Shown here: one piece after another, positions 17,413 through 26,403 of the stretch
Layout of the letters: every line of letters starts with the position of its first letter
Position numbering within the stretch: the stretch's first letter is position 1
Assembly (NCBI RefSeq): GCF_016919705.1
Contig: NZ_CP070371.1
Span: 62,001-126,000 of the forward strand
DNA from: Paracoccus methylovorus
Lineage (GTDB): Bacteria; Pseudomonadota; Alphaproteobacteria; Rhodobacterales; Rhodobacteraceae
Reading direction: 5' to 3'
Length of the DNA: 64,000 nt
The notes under the pieces: model-generated
What the model saw: the letters and a program-made list of their open reading frames with translations, nothing else
Told to the model about the DNA's origin: nothing
Databases searched by the model: none
Program-made: the position numbers and the translations under genes

Positions 17413-19200
17413 ATGTTGAGATCGTGGACCCTTTCGCAGGCGCGTCTGGTCGAGGTGGCAGCGGGGCGTGCGCCGGCCGATCTGGTGATCCGGGACGGGC
17501 AATGGGTCAACGTCCACACGCGCGAGGTCATCGCCGGTATCGACATTGCCGTAGCCGATGGCCGCGTGGCCTATGTCGGTCCCGATGCAGGGCCATCCAT
17601 CGGGCCGGAGACGCAGGTGATTGAAGCCGAGGGCCGCTTTATGGTTCCCGGCCTGATCGACGCGCATATGCATGTCGAATCGGGGATGCTGACGCCCGCC
17701 GGTTTTGCTGCTGCCGTCATCCCGCACGGCACCACGACGATCTTTCACGACCCACACGAGATCGCCAATGTGCTTGGCCTTGAAGGCGTGCGGCTGATGC
17801 GCGACGAATCGCTGCTGCAACCGATCAGCATGTTCACCCAGATGCCCAGTTGCGCGCCCTCGGCCCCGGGGTTGGAGACGACCGGCCAGCCGATTACCGA
17901 GGGCGAGGTGGCGCAGGCCATGGGCTGGGAAGGAATCGTCGGGCTGGGCGAGATGATGAACTTTCCCGGCGTTGCGGCGGGTGATCGGCAGATGCTGGCC
18001 GAGATCGCCGCAACCCGGGCGGCGGGCAAGACCGTTGGCGGCCATTATGCCAGCCCTGATCTGGGCCGGCCCTTTCATGCCTATGTCGCAGGCGGTGCCG
18101 CGGACGATCACGAGACCACGACCGAGGCGCAGGGTATCGCCCGCGTGCGGCAGGGCATGGGCTGCATGATGCGCCTGGGCTCGGCCTGGTATGATGTGGC
18201 CAGTCAGATCACCGCCATTACCGAAAAGGGCCTCGATCCGCGCTTCTTCATTCTTTGCACCGACGACAGCCATTCCGGCACGCTGGTCCACGACGGGCAT
18301 ATGAACCGCGTGGTGCGCCACGCCATCGACTGCGGTTGTGATCCACTGGTCGCGATCCAGATGGCGACGATCAATGCCGCCAGCCATTTCGGGCTGGAGC
18401 GCGAACTGGGCAGCATTACCCCGGGGCGGCGGGCGGATGTAATCCTGTCCTCGGACCTCAGGGCGCTGCCTGTCGAGACGGTGATTGCCCAAGGGCGGCT
18501 GGTGGCCGAACAGGGCCGGCTGCTGGTCGATTGCCCGCGTATCGACTGGCCCGAAACGGCGCGCAGTTCGGTGTGTCTGGGCCGGGTGCTGTCCGGCAAG
18601 GATTTTGCCGCGCGCGCCACGGGCGAAAGCAGGGGCGACAGCGCAAAGGTGTGGGTGATCGGTGTGGTCGAGAATCAGGCCCCGACCAAGGCGCTGACCG
18701 CCGACCTGCCGATCCGGGACGGTGTGATCGAGGGGCGGGACGACATTTGCCATATCGCGCTGGTCGAGCGGCATCGCGGCACGGGTGGGGTGGTGAACGG
18801 CTTTGTGTCGGGCTTTGGTTATCGGGGCCGGGTGGCGGTGGCCTCGACAGTGGCGCATGACAGCCATCACATGATCGTCGTCGGGACCGACCGTGACAGC
18901 ATGGCTGCTGCGGCCAATCATCTGGGGGCGATCGGCGGCGGCGTCACCGTGTTCCGTGACGCAGAGGAGCTGGCGACGGTGGCCCTGCCCATCGCCGGCC
19001 TGATGTCCGATCTTCCGGCCGAAGAGGTGGCCGAGGCGGCGCAAGGCATCGTCAAGGCGATGCAGGATTGCGGCTGCATGTTGAATAACGCCTATATGCA
19101 GCACTCTCTGCTGGCGCTGGTGGTGATACCGGAACTGCGAATCTCGGACCTGGGCATCGTCGATGTGACCCGATTCGAACTTGTGGACCTGCTGGTCTAG
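17413..19200 (+). CDS. ade: Adenine deaminase
   Basis: Converts adenine to hypoxanthine and ammonia in purine salvage. The 595-aa protein is an amidohydrolase with metal motif IDAHMHVESGMLTP, then FHDPHEIANVLG, GHYASPDLG, the catalytic region TDDSHSGTLVHDGHMN and the ADEaminase C-terminal domain with VASTVAHDSHHMIVVG. The ATG at 17413 has AAGGAG 6 bp before it, so it is preferred to the ATG at 17395. The frame stays open far upstream through recO antisense, which is an artefact of high GC. Confidence 0.93.
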   Translation: MLRSWTLSQARLVEVAAGRAPADLVIRDGQWVNVHTREVIAGIDIAVADGRVAYVGPDAGPSIGPETQVIEAEGRFMVPGLIDAHMHVESGMLTPAGFAAAVIPHGTTTIFHDPHEIANVLGLEGVRLMRDESLLQPISMFTQMPSCAPSAPGLETTGQPITEGEVAQAMGWEGIVGLGEMMNFPGVAAGDRQMLAEIAATRAAGKTVGGHYASPDLGRPFHAYVAGGAADDHETTTEAQGIARVRQGMGCMMRLGSAWYDVASQITAITEKGLDPRFFILCTDDSHSGTLVHDGHMNRVVRHAIDCGCDPLVAIQMATINAASHFGLERELGSITPGRRADVILSSDLRALPVETVIAQGRLVAEQGRLLVDCPRIDWPETARSSVCLGRVLSGKDFAARATGESRGDSAKVWVIGVVENQAPTKALTADLPIRDGVIEGRDDICHIALVERHRGTGGVVNGFVSGFGYRGRVAVASTVAHDSHHMIVVGTDRDSMAAAANHLGAIGGGVTVFRDAEELATVALPIAGLMSDLPAEEVAEAAQGIVKAMQDCGCMLNNAYMQHSLLALVVIPELRISDLGIVDVTRFELVDLLV

Positions 19201-19233
19201 CTTGCCCATGCCAAAGCGCCCGCCCGACAGGTG

Positions 19234-19257
19234 CTTCTCTGTTGTTCAAATACCCAT
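19234..19257. repeat. Dispersed intergenic repeat, copy 1
   Basis: A 24-bp sequence containing CTCTGTTGTTCAAATACCC recurs with one mismatch at 47682-47705, again in a spacer beside a gene end. Here it overlaps the last codons of recF. A looser relative (CCCAAATATCCC) lies at 24655-24677. It looks like a short genome-wide intergenic repeat of this lineage. Confidence 0.5.
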
Positions 19258-20328
19258 CGTGCTGCGGCGCGAGGTATCGCCCTCGCGCGCGACCGCGACG
19301 AACTGCGCCCGCCCGCGCAATGCCTCGAACAACTCCGGCCCGGTGCCTGTCAGCCAGACCTGCGCGCTGAGTGCGCAGATCTCGTCATAAAGCGCCGCAC
19401 GGCGGTCGGCGTCCAGATGAGCCGCGACCTCGTCCAGCAGCAGCACCGGGCGTTCCTCGACCAGCGCCCGGGCGTTGGCGAGGATCAGCGACAACAGCAA
19501 CGCCTTTTGCTCGCCGGTCGAGCTGAGCGCAGCGGGCATCGCCTGCGGTCCCCAATGCGCGCCAAGATCGGCGCGATGCGGTCCGGTCAGCGTGCGGCCT
19601 GCCGCCATATCGCGGCCGCGCCCCTCGGCCAGACGGGTCGCGATACTTTCCGGGTCGGGATCGTCGGAAAAGCCCTCGCCCGGCAACAGCGTCAGGCCGG
19701 CCGAGGGAAAGGCGGTTTCGGCCCCGTCTTGCGCCGCGGTGATCCGGGCAATGGCGTCAAGGCGGTTGCGGGTCAGCGCCGCGCCCATATCCGCCATCTG
19801 CGCCTCCAGTGCGCGATACCAGCCGGCGTCGCGCTCCTCGTCCCGCAGCAGGCGGTTGCGTTCGCGCATGGCCTTTTCATAACCCAGCGCATCCTCGGCA
19901 TGGCCGGGGATAAAGCTCAGCGTCACGCGGTCAAGAAACCGCCGCCGCTGCTCCGGCGCGTCGGTCCACAGCCGATCCATCGCCGGGGTCAGCCAAATCA
20001 CCCGCATCAGCCGGCCCAGTGCAAGCTGTGTCGAGGGCTTGTCGTCGATCATCACCTCGCGCGGCTGGCCGGGCAGGGCACGGGTCAGCACGTGGCGCGC
20101 GCCGATCTCGGCGCGGATCTGCCAGCCGAGTTCCGGCCCTCTGCGGGCCTGATCGCCGGGGGCGGCGCCGCGCATGCCCCGGCCGGGCGACAGCATCGAG
20201 ATGGCTTCAAGGATATTGGTCTTGCCGGCCCCGTTCGGCCCATGGATGGCGACGGGTTGGCGGTCGGCTTCGATCTCGAGTCTGGACCAGCTGCGAAACT
20301 GGGTCAGGTGCAGGCGTGTCAGCGTCAC
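19246..20328 (-). CDS. recF: DNA replication and repair protein RecF
   Basis: SMC-like ATPase that directs RecOR/RecA to gaps. The 360-aa protein has Walker A IHGPNGAGKTNILEA (about residues 28-42), signature LSSTGEQKALLLSLI and Walker B PVLLLDEVAAHLDADRR. It starts with GTG at 20328, overlapping the dnaN stop by 4 bp (GTGA), so it is translationally coupled as the third gene of dnaA-dnaN-recF. Confidence 0.94.
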   Translation of the reverse strand: MTLTRLHLTQFRSWSRLEIEADRQPVAIHGPNGAGKTNILEAISMLSPGRGMRGAAPGDQARRGPELGWQIRAEIGARHVLTRALPGQPREVMIDDKPSTQLALGRLMRVIWLTPAMDRLWTDAPEQRRRFLDRVTLSFIPGHAEDALGYEKAMRERNRLLRDEERDAGWYRALEAQMADMGAALTRNRLDAIARITAAQDGAETAFPSAGLTLLPGEGFSDDPDPESIATRLAEGRGRDMAAGRTLTGPHRADLGAHWGPQAMPAALSSTGEQKALLLSLILANARALVEERPVLLLDEVAAHLDADRRAALYDEICALSAQVWLTGTGPELFEALRGRAQFVAVAREGDTSRRSTMGI

Positions 20329-21443
20329 ACGCGCATAGGCATGACCACATAGACGGCGGTCGTGTCGCCACCCTCGCGGATCAGCGCCGCATCACCCGAG
20401 CCATTGAACAGGAAGACGGCGTTCTCGCGTTCTATCTGGCTGGCGATCTCATGCAGGTATTTGGCGTTGAAGCCGATCTCCAGCGGTTCGTCGGCATAGG
20501 CCACCGGCAGTTCCTCGTCTGCCGCGCCCGCGTCGGGGGCGTTCACGGACAGCACCAGACGATCTTCGTCCAGCGCCAGCTTGACGGCGCGCGAACGCTC
20601 GCTGCTGACGGTCGCAACCCGATCGACTGCCTTGGCGAAATCGCCGGCATCGACCTCGAGCTTACGGGTGTTGCCCGAGGGAATCACCCGGCTGTAATCG
20701 GGGAAAGTGCCGTCGATCACCTTGGAGGTCAGGGTGATGGTGGGGGTTGCGAAACGCACTTTCGTCTCGCTGACCGAAACTGCGATCTCGGCCTCGTCAT
20801 CGTCCAGAAGCTTGCGCAATTCGGCCACGGTTTTGCGCGGCACGATCACCCCGGGCATGTCCTCGGCACCCGGCGGCAGGGCTGCGTCGATCCGTGCCAG
20901 GCGGTGGCCATCGGTGGCCACGCAGCGCAGGCTGGGCCCATCTTCGGATTGCGCGACATGCATATAGACGCCGTTCAGGTAATAGCGCGTCTCTTCGTTC
21001 GAGATGGCGAATTTCGACTTGTCGAACAGCCGCCGCAGCACGGCCGCAGGGGCGGTGAAATTCGCGCTGTATTCCGATGACGACATGACCGGAAAATCCT
21101 CGCGCGGCAGCGTGGCGAGGTTGAAGTTCGACCGGCCGGCCTGCACCGACAACCGCCCCGACGCAGCGTCAAGGCTAAGCTGCACCAGCGACCCGTCGGG
21201 CAGCTTGCGCGCGATGTCGTTCAGCATCCCGGCAGAAACGGTGGTGGCGCCGGGCCGCTCGACCTGCGCGTTCGCGCGATCCACGATTTCGGTGTCGAGG
21301 TCGGTCGCGCGAAAGCTGACACCCTCAGGCGTGGCCTCGATCAGCACGTTGGCAAGGATCGGAATGGTGTTGCGGCGTTCGACCACGGACTGGGCCTGAG
21401 ATACGGCTTTCACCAGATCGGCGCGTTCGATCGAGAATTTCAT
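20325..21443 (-). CDS. dnaN: DNA polymerase III beta subunit (sliding clamp)
   Basis: Forms the ring clamp that tethers polymerase III to DNA. The 372-aa protein has the expected three-domain length, the N-terminus MKFSIERADLVKAVSQAQSV and the C-terminal PMRV ending typical of the clamp's peptide-binding pocket region. The ATG at 21443 is chosen over a TTG two codons earlier. It follows dnaA by 92 bp and overlaps recF. Confidence 0.96.
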   Translation of the reverse strand: MKFSIERADLVKAVSQAQSVVERRNTIPILANVLIEATPEGVSFRATDLDTEIVDRANAQVERPGATTVSAGMLNDIARKLPDGSLVQLSLDAASGRLSVQAGRSNFNLATLPREDFPVMSSSEYSANFTAPAAVLRRLFDKSKFAISNEETRYYLNGVYMHVAQSEDGPSLRCVATDGHRLARIDAALPPGAEDMPGVIVPRKTVAELRKLLDDDEAEIAVSVSETKVRFATPTITLTSKVIDGTFPDYSRVIPSGNTRKLEVDAGDFAKAVDRVATVSSERSRAVKLALDEDRLVLSVNAPDAGAADEELPVAYADEPLEIGFNAKYLHEIASQIERENAVFLFNGSGDAALIREGGDTTAVYVVMPMRV

Positions 21444-21535
21444 GGTCAACCCTTATGTCGTTCCGGCCTCAACTCGTACCCTGCGGCGCGGGGCGCCAAT
21501 GTGGCACAATCACGCGCAAGGTCAAGCACATGCGT

Positions 21536-22960
21536 TCAGGCTTCAAGAAGGCGGCGCAGCAGGTCGATATCCTCGGCCAGACTACGGTCCGAGCCGCGCA
21601 ATTCCTCGATCTTTTTCACCCCATGCATGATGGTGGTGTGATCGCGCCCGCCGAAACGGCGCCCGATCTCGGGCAGGCTGCGCGAGGTCATCTGCTTGGC
21701 CAGATACATGGCGATTTGCCGCGGCCGGGCGACGATGCGCACGCGCTTGGGCCCGATCATATCGGCCAGACGGATGTTGTAATGTTCCGCCACCTTGCGC
21801 TGGATCTCTTCGATAGAGACCTTGCGGTCATTGGCGCGCAGGATATCGGCCAGGCACTCCTGGGTCATGTCCAGCGTGATCTCGCGCCCCATCAGGCTGG
21901 CAAAGGCAAACAGCCGCTGCAGCGCGCCTTCCAGCACGCGGACATTCGAGGTGATGCGATGGGCCAGAAACTCCAGCACGCCCGGCGCGATCTGCAGGCC
22001 GGGATATTGCGTACGGAAACTGTCGGTCTTGCTTTGCAGGATGCCAAGGCGCAGCTCGTAGTCGGTTGGGTGAAGGTCCACGACAAGGCCGCATTGCAGG
22101 CGCGACTTGATACGCTCTTCCATATCCTTGATCTCGCCCGGCGCGCGGTCGGCCGAGATGACGATTTGCTTGCCCTGATCGACCAGCGTATTGAAAGTAT
22201 GGAAGAATTCCTCTTGCGTGGAATCCTTGCCCGCGATGAATTGCACGTCATCGACCATCAGCACCGAGACGGTGCGGAACAATTCCTTGAAATCCATCAC
22301 GGTCCGGTCGCGCAGCGCCTGGACGAAGCGGTACATGAACTGCTCGGCAGACAGGTAGAGCACCCGTGCCTCGGGCTGGCGGATCTGAAGCTCGCGGGCG
22401 ATGGCGTGCATCAGGTGGGTCTTGCCCAGCCCCACGCCGCCGTAAAGGAACAGCGGGTTGAAAGTGACAGGCCCCCCCTCGGCCACGCGGCGGGCCGCAG
22501 CATGGGCCAGTTCGTTCGGCTTGCCGACGACGAAATTCTCGAAGGTAAAGCGGCTGTCCAAGGGCGCGGCCAGTTCTTCCTCGCTGGCCGGGCGCGGGGC
22601 AGGGCGCTTGACGGCCGGGGCGGCTGCTTGGCGCGCAGTCTGGCTGCGGGTCTCAAAGCTCAGGCGCTGCACGGGTCCGCCCATGCGGTCCAGCACCTTG
22701 ACGATGTCGTCGCTGTAATGACGCGACACCCAGTCGGACAGGAATCGGGTCGGACAGGCGATCGTGGCGGTGCCATCCTGCACGCCGGTCAGGCGAAGGG
22801 GCTCGATCCAGGTCGAGAAACTGTCGGCTCCGACGATTTTCTGAAGTTCCGCACGCGCCTGCCCCCAAAGTCTTTCCATCTCGCCCAGTTCCGTCTCTTG
22901 TCCCGCATTCCGCCGGGATTTTCCGGCGTGTGGCGATTCGGTGCCGCGACCTGGACTCAT
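21536..22960 (-). CDS. dnaA: Chromosomal replication initiator DnaA
   Basis: AAA+ ATPase that opens oriC. Visible are Walker A FLYGGVGLGKTHLMHA, Walker B VLMVDDVQFIAGKDS, the sensor/arginine region and the C-terminal DNA-box binding signature RRFGGRDHTTIMHGVKKIEE. With the ATG at 22960 (MSPGRGTESP) it is 474 aa. An ATG at 22879 (MERLWGQARAEL) starts exactly at the conserved domain I and is an alternative; neither has a strong ribosome site. It leads a dnaA-dnaN-recF set. I found no DnaA-box cluster next to it. Confidence 0.94.
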   Translation of the reverse strand: MSPGRGTESPHAGKSRRNAGQETELGEMERLWGQARAELQKIVGADSFSTWIEPLRLTGVQDGTATIACPTRFLSDWVSRHYSDDIVKVLDRMGGPVQRLSFETRSQTARQAAAPAVKRPAPRPASEEELAAPLDSRFTFENFVVGKPNELAHAAARRVAEGGPVTFNPLFLYGGVGLGKTHLMHAIARELQIRQPEARVLYLSAEQFMYRFVQALRDRTVMDFKELFRTVSVLMVDDVQFIAGKDSTQEEFFHTFNTLVDQGKQIVISADRAPGEIKDMEERIKSRLQCGLVVDLHPTDYELRLGILQSKTDSFRTQYPGLQIAPGVLEFLAHRITSNVRVLEGALQRLFAFASLMGREITLDMTQECLADILRANDRKVSIEEIQRKVAEHYNIRLADMIGPKRVRIVARPRQIAMYLAKQMTSRSLPEIGRRFGGRDHTTIMHGVKKIEELRGSDRSLAEDIDLLRRLLEA

Positions 22961-23386
22961 GACGTTTCGGCAACAAAAGACCCCGGCCGCCAAAGCGACT
23001 TGCGGGCCGTGGTGCGGCCGAAACTTGCAGACACGCAGCACAGGCCGGTGGCAGCCGGCTTGCGCATTGTCGGTAGCGGATCTTGTCCGATCCTGCTGCC
23101 GCCCTGCCTGTCGGCGGCAGAGCCGACGGTTCAGGGCATGTCCCCCAGGCGCGACGTGAATCGCAGGAAACACGCTAGCAAGAACTGCTGCCGGCCAGCA
23201 ACTGATCTTCTCGCTTGACAGTCACTTTGCCGGATCGAATCTGGCAGATGGACGACAATGGGATGACAGTGCCAATAACGCTGAAAAGCCAAGGGAAAAC
23301 CGGGGCTTCCTCATGCAAAAGGGCGCGTCTGGATAGACTGCGCCCTTGGCAAATTCTACTGGCAGTTGCGAAAATGCCGCAGCAAC
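22961..23386. other. Gene-free spacer between dnaA and rpsT
   Basis: About 425 bp. It must contain the dnaA promoter and the rpsT terminator described separately. I see no DnaA boxes (TTATNCACA-like), no AT-rich unwinding region and no convincing small gene, so there is no sign that oriC is here. Confidence 0.6.
23317..23350 (-). terminator. Intrinsic terminator of rpsT
   Basis: Read on the minus strand, AAGGGCGC and GTCT arms pair with AGAC and GCGCCCTT around a 4-nt loop, with one bulged base. TTTTGC follows. It lies 37 bp after the rpsT stop and is the clear end of that transcript. Confidence 0.8.
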
Positions 23387-23656
23387 TCAGGCGGTGGCCA
23401 GTGCCTTAACCCGCGCGGAAAGCCGCGACATCTTGCGGGCAGCGGTGTTCTTGTGGATGACGCCTTTGGTCACGCCGCGCATCAATTCGGGTTGGGCGTT
23501 CTTCAGGGCTTCGCTGGCGACTTCGGCGTTGCCGGTGGCGATAGCTTCCTCGACGCTGCGCAGGAAGGTGCGGATACGCGAGCGGCGGGCTTTGTTGACG
23601 GCGGTGCGGCGCTCGATCTGGCGAGCGCGCTTTTTCGACTGGGGCGTATTGGCCAT
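23387..23656 (-). CDS. rpsT: 30S ribosomal protein S20
   Basis: An 89-aa, Lys/Arg-rich helical protein binding the 5' domain of 16S rRNA. The N-terminus [20 protein letters not shown] and the C-terminal [15 protein letters not shown] are diagnostic. It stands alone with its own terminator. The upstream 150 bp carry its promoter region, including CCTATACATAGG, a short palindrome that could include the -10. Confidence 0.97.
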   Translation of the reverse strand: MANTPQSKKRARQIERRTAVNKARRSRIRTFLRSVEEAIATGNAEVASEALKNAQPELMRGVTKGVIHKNTAARKMSRLSARVKALATA

Positions 23657-23807
23657 GGGTGCGGTCCTATCTCTTCTTCATGTCTCGGTTGCGCAAAGCC
23701 CATAGCCCCGTCCAAAAGCGGACAGATACGATTCTTGCCTTAAGCGGGCCCACGCGCATGTAAGCCCGGCCCTATACATAGGTCCACGCCGAAAGCCAAG
23801 CGCGAAA

Positions 23808-24584
23808 TCAACGGTCGCGGAACTGCGGCTCGCGCTTTTCCAGAAAGGCGGCCATTCCTTCTTTCTGATCCTCGGTCGCAAATAAGGCATGGAAATTGCG
23901 GCGCTCGAACAGGATCCCTTCGCGCAGCGTGGTTTCATAGGCGCGGTTCACCGCCTCCTTGGCGGCCATGATGGCGATTTGCGATTTCTCGGCAATCCGC
24001 TTGGCCGCCGCCAGCGCCTCGGGGATCAGCTTGGCTGCGGGGATCACCCGGCTGACAAGGCCCGAGCGTTCTGCCTCGGCCGCATCCATGAACCGGCCCG
24101 TCAGATGCATTTCCATCGACTTCGATTTGCCGACGAAACGGGTCAACCGTTGGGTGCCGCCGATCCCGGCCATGACACCCAGGTTGATCTCGGGTTGGCC
24201 GAATTTGGCATTGTCGGCACACAGCATAAAGTCGCAGGCCATGGCCAGCTCGCAACCGCCGCCAAGCGCATAGCCCGCAACGGCGGCGATGATCGGCTTG
24301 CGGGTGGCGGTGATGCGGTCGATTTCCGCGCCGAACAGGTCGTCGGTATAGACGTCGACAAAGCTTTTGGTCGCCATTTCCTTGATGTCGGCGCCAGCGG
24401 CAAAGGCTTTCTCGCTGCCGGTCAGGACGATGCAGCGGATCTTCTCGTTCTTGTCGGCATCGGCCAGCGCGTCGCCCAGCTCGCCCAGCAACTGCGAGTT
24501 CAGCGCATTCAACGCCTCGGGCCGGTTCAGCCGGATCAGCGCCACATAATCGTCGATCTCGACGGTGAGGGTCTGGTAAGCCAT
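23808..24584 (-). CDS. Enoyl-CoA hydratase
   Basis: Adds water to 2-trans-enoyl-CoA in fatty acid beta-oxidation. The 258-aa crotonase-fold protein has the oxyanion-hole [10 protein letters not shown] and both catalytic glutamates in [14 protein letters not shown] and [20 protein letters not shown]. The ATG at 24584 ([10 protein letters not shown]) is the family start, with GAAAGG/GAAGAG upstream; 18 further codons to 24638 are not conserved. It is separated from mutM by 120 bp. Confidence 0.93.
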   Translation of the reverse strand: MAYQTLTVEIDDYVALIRLNRPEALNALNSQLLGELGDALADADKNEKIRCIVLTGSEKAFAAGADIKEMATKSFVDVYTDDLFGAEIDRITATRKPIIAAVAGYALGGGCELAMACDFMLCADNAKFGQPEINLGVMAGIGGTQRLTRFVGKSKSMEMHLTGRFMDAAEAERSGLVSRVIPAAKLIPEALAAAKRIAEKSQIAIMAAKEAVNRAYETTLREGILFERRNFHALFATEDQKEGMAAFLEKREPQFRDR

Positions 24585-24704
24585 CGACTCTTCGCCTTTC
24601 GCAAGCAAGTTGACCGCGACTCGTAACAAATGCGTCACTGCATGGCCAGCGCCGCTTCTTTCGTGCCCAAATATCCCGGCCGGAGGCAGCGGCCAGCGGC
24701 CGCT

Positions 24705-25550
24705 TCACTTCTGGCAAAGCGGACAGAAATAGCTCGACCGGCCGGATTGCACGATGCGCTGGACCCTTCCGGCACAGCCCGGCGTAGGGCAGGCGGCATC
24801 CTCTCGGCCATAGACGCGAAAGGAGTGCTGGAAATACCCAAGCTCGCCGGTCGCCTGCCGATGATCGCGCAGGGACGACCCGCCGGCCGCGATGGCCTCT
24901 TCCAACACATCGCGGACATGGCCGACCAGTGCCGCGATCTCATCGGGCGCGATCTGCCCGGCCAGCCGCCGCGGGTCGATTCCGGCGCGGTGTAGTGCCT
25001 CCGAGACATAGATATTGCCCAGCCCCGCAACGATCCGCTGGTCCAGCAGCGCCGCCTTGACCGGCATGCGCCGCCCGGCGAATGCGCGCGACAGCACCTC
25101 TGGCGTGAAGGCGTCGGATAAGGGTTCGGGTCCCAGATGCGCCAGCAGTGGATGCGTCGCACCCGGAGCCACCAGATCGACCATGCCGAATCGCCGCGCG
25201 TCGTTGAAGGTGATGCGTGTCCCCTGATCGGTCCAGAATACCACATGGTCGTGGCGCGGCAGGATGGCCGGCTCGCGATGAAACTCCCCCTGCGATTCCC
25301 CCTCGATCAGCATCCGACCCGACATGCCCAGATGCAAAAGCAGGCTGCCCCGATCTTCCAGGTCGGCGAGGATGTATTTGGAGCGACGGCGCAGCGCCAC
25401 CACCCGCGCGCCGGTCAGCACCTGCACCAGATCGGGCGGTAAGGGCCAGCGCAGGTCTGGGCGGCGGGCCTCGGCGCGGGTGATGACCCGCCCTTCAAGA
25501 TGCGGCTGAAGGCCGCGTCGGACGGTTTCGACCTCTGGCAGTTCTGGCAT
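24705..25550 (-). CDS. mutM: Formamidopyrimidine-DNA glycosylase
   Basis: Removes 8-oxoguanine and formamidopyrimidines from DNA and cuts the abasic site. The 281-aa enzyme starts with the catalytic [14 protein letters not shown] (Pro1/Glu2 after Met removal), has [10 protein letters not shown] with the lysine-loop region, and ends in a zinc finger [10 protein letters not shown]...FCPLCQ. It is divergent from ubiE with 99 bp between the starts. Confidence 0.96.
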   Translation of the reverse strand: MPELPEVETVRRGLQPHLEGRVITRAEARRPDLRWPLPPDLVQVLTGARVVALRRRSKYILADLEDRGSLLLHLGMSGRMLIEGESQGEFHREPAILPRHDHVVFWTDQGTRITFNDARRFGMVDLVAPGATHPLLAHLGPEPLSDAFTPEVLSRAFAGRRMPVKAALLDQRIVAGLGNIYVSEALHRAGIDPRRLAGQIAPDEIAALVGHVRDVLEEAIAAGGSSLRDHRQATGELGYFQHSFRVYGREDAACPTPGCAGRVQRIVQSGRSSYFCPLCQK

Positions 25551-25649
25551 TTTCTTCCCGTTCGTCGCATGGTGCGGCCCGCGTCGTTGCTATGGCGCGC
25601 GGTGCGCTTTCGGACTATCTGGGCGCGAAACGACGGATGGACAAGCAAC

Positions 25650-26402
25650 ATGACCCCTGACGAGCCAAACGAAACCCATTTCGGCTTTCGCACCGTGGCC
25701 GAAAAGGACAAGGCCGGGCTGGTTCATGGTGTCTTCTCGCGCGTGGCCTCGCGCTATGACGTGATGAACGACCTTATGAGTGCGGGCGTCCACCGTGTCT
25801 GGAAGACGGCGATGATGGATTGGCTGGCCCCACGCGATGGCCAGCACCTTCTGGATGTGGCAGGCGGCACCGGCGATATCGCCTTTCGGTTCCTGGAGCG
25901 CGCCTCGGGTGCCCGCGTCACCGTTTGCGACATGACCGAATCGATGCTGGTCGAAGGCCGCAAACGCGCCGAGGCCGACAGACTGGCCGACCGCCTTGGC
26001 TGGGTCACCGGCGATGCGATGCAACTGCCCTTCGCCGACAACAGCTTTGATCGCTATACGATCAGCTTCGGCATCCGCAACGTCACCCGTATCCCGGATG
26101 CGCTGGCCGAAGCGCGGCGCGTGCTGCGCCCCGGCGGGCGGTTGATGGTTCTGGAATTCAGCCAGATGCCGGTGCCGATGCTGCAATGGCTTTACGATCG
26201 CTATTCCTTCAACGTGATCCCGGTCATGGGGCAGATCGTCGCCAACGACCGCGACAGTTATCAGTATCTGGTCGAATCGATCCGCAAATTCCCCGATCAG
26301 GAGTCATTCGCCACCATGATCCGCGAAGCAGGATTTGGCCGCGTGCAATGGCGCAACCTGTCCATGGGTATCGCCGCGCTGCATTCCGGCTGGAAACTTT
26401 AG
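25650..26402 (+). CDS. ubiE: Ubiquinone/menaquinone C-methyltransferase UbiE
   Basis: SAM-dependent methylation of 2-methoxy-6-polyprenyl-1,4-benzoquinol in ubiquinone synthesis. The 250-aa protein has the N-terminal [23 protein letters not shown] motif [15 protein letters not shown], and [20 protein letters not shown], all typical. The ATG at 25650 was chosen because similarity begins there; the frame is open 150 bp further upstream without homology and into the mutM start region. ubiB follows after one base. Confidence 0.95.
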   Translation: MTPDEPNETHFGFRTVAEKDKAGLVHGVFSRVASRYDVMNDLMSAGVHRVWKTAMMDWLAPRDGQHLLDVAGGTGDIAFRFLERASGARVTVCDMTESMLVEGRKRAEADRLADRLGWVTGDAMQLPFADNSFDRYTISFGIRNVTRIPDALAEARRVLRPGGRLMVLEFSQMPVPMLQWLYDRYSFNVIPVMGQIVANDRDSYQYLVESIRKFPDQESFATMIREAGFGRVQWRNLSMGIAALHSGWKL

Positions 26403-26403
26403 C

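Noticed and set aside
17371..19209. Minus-strand open frame of 612 codons opposite adenine deaminase
   Set aside because: Covers ade exactly in antisense and has no family similarity.
22961..23386. oriC next to dnaA
   Set aside because: No DnaA-box cluster or AT-rich unwinding segment could be found.
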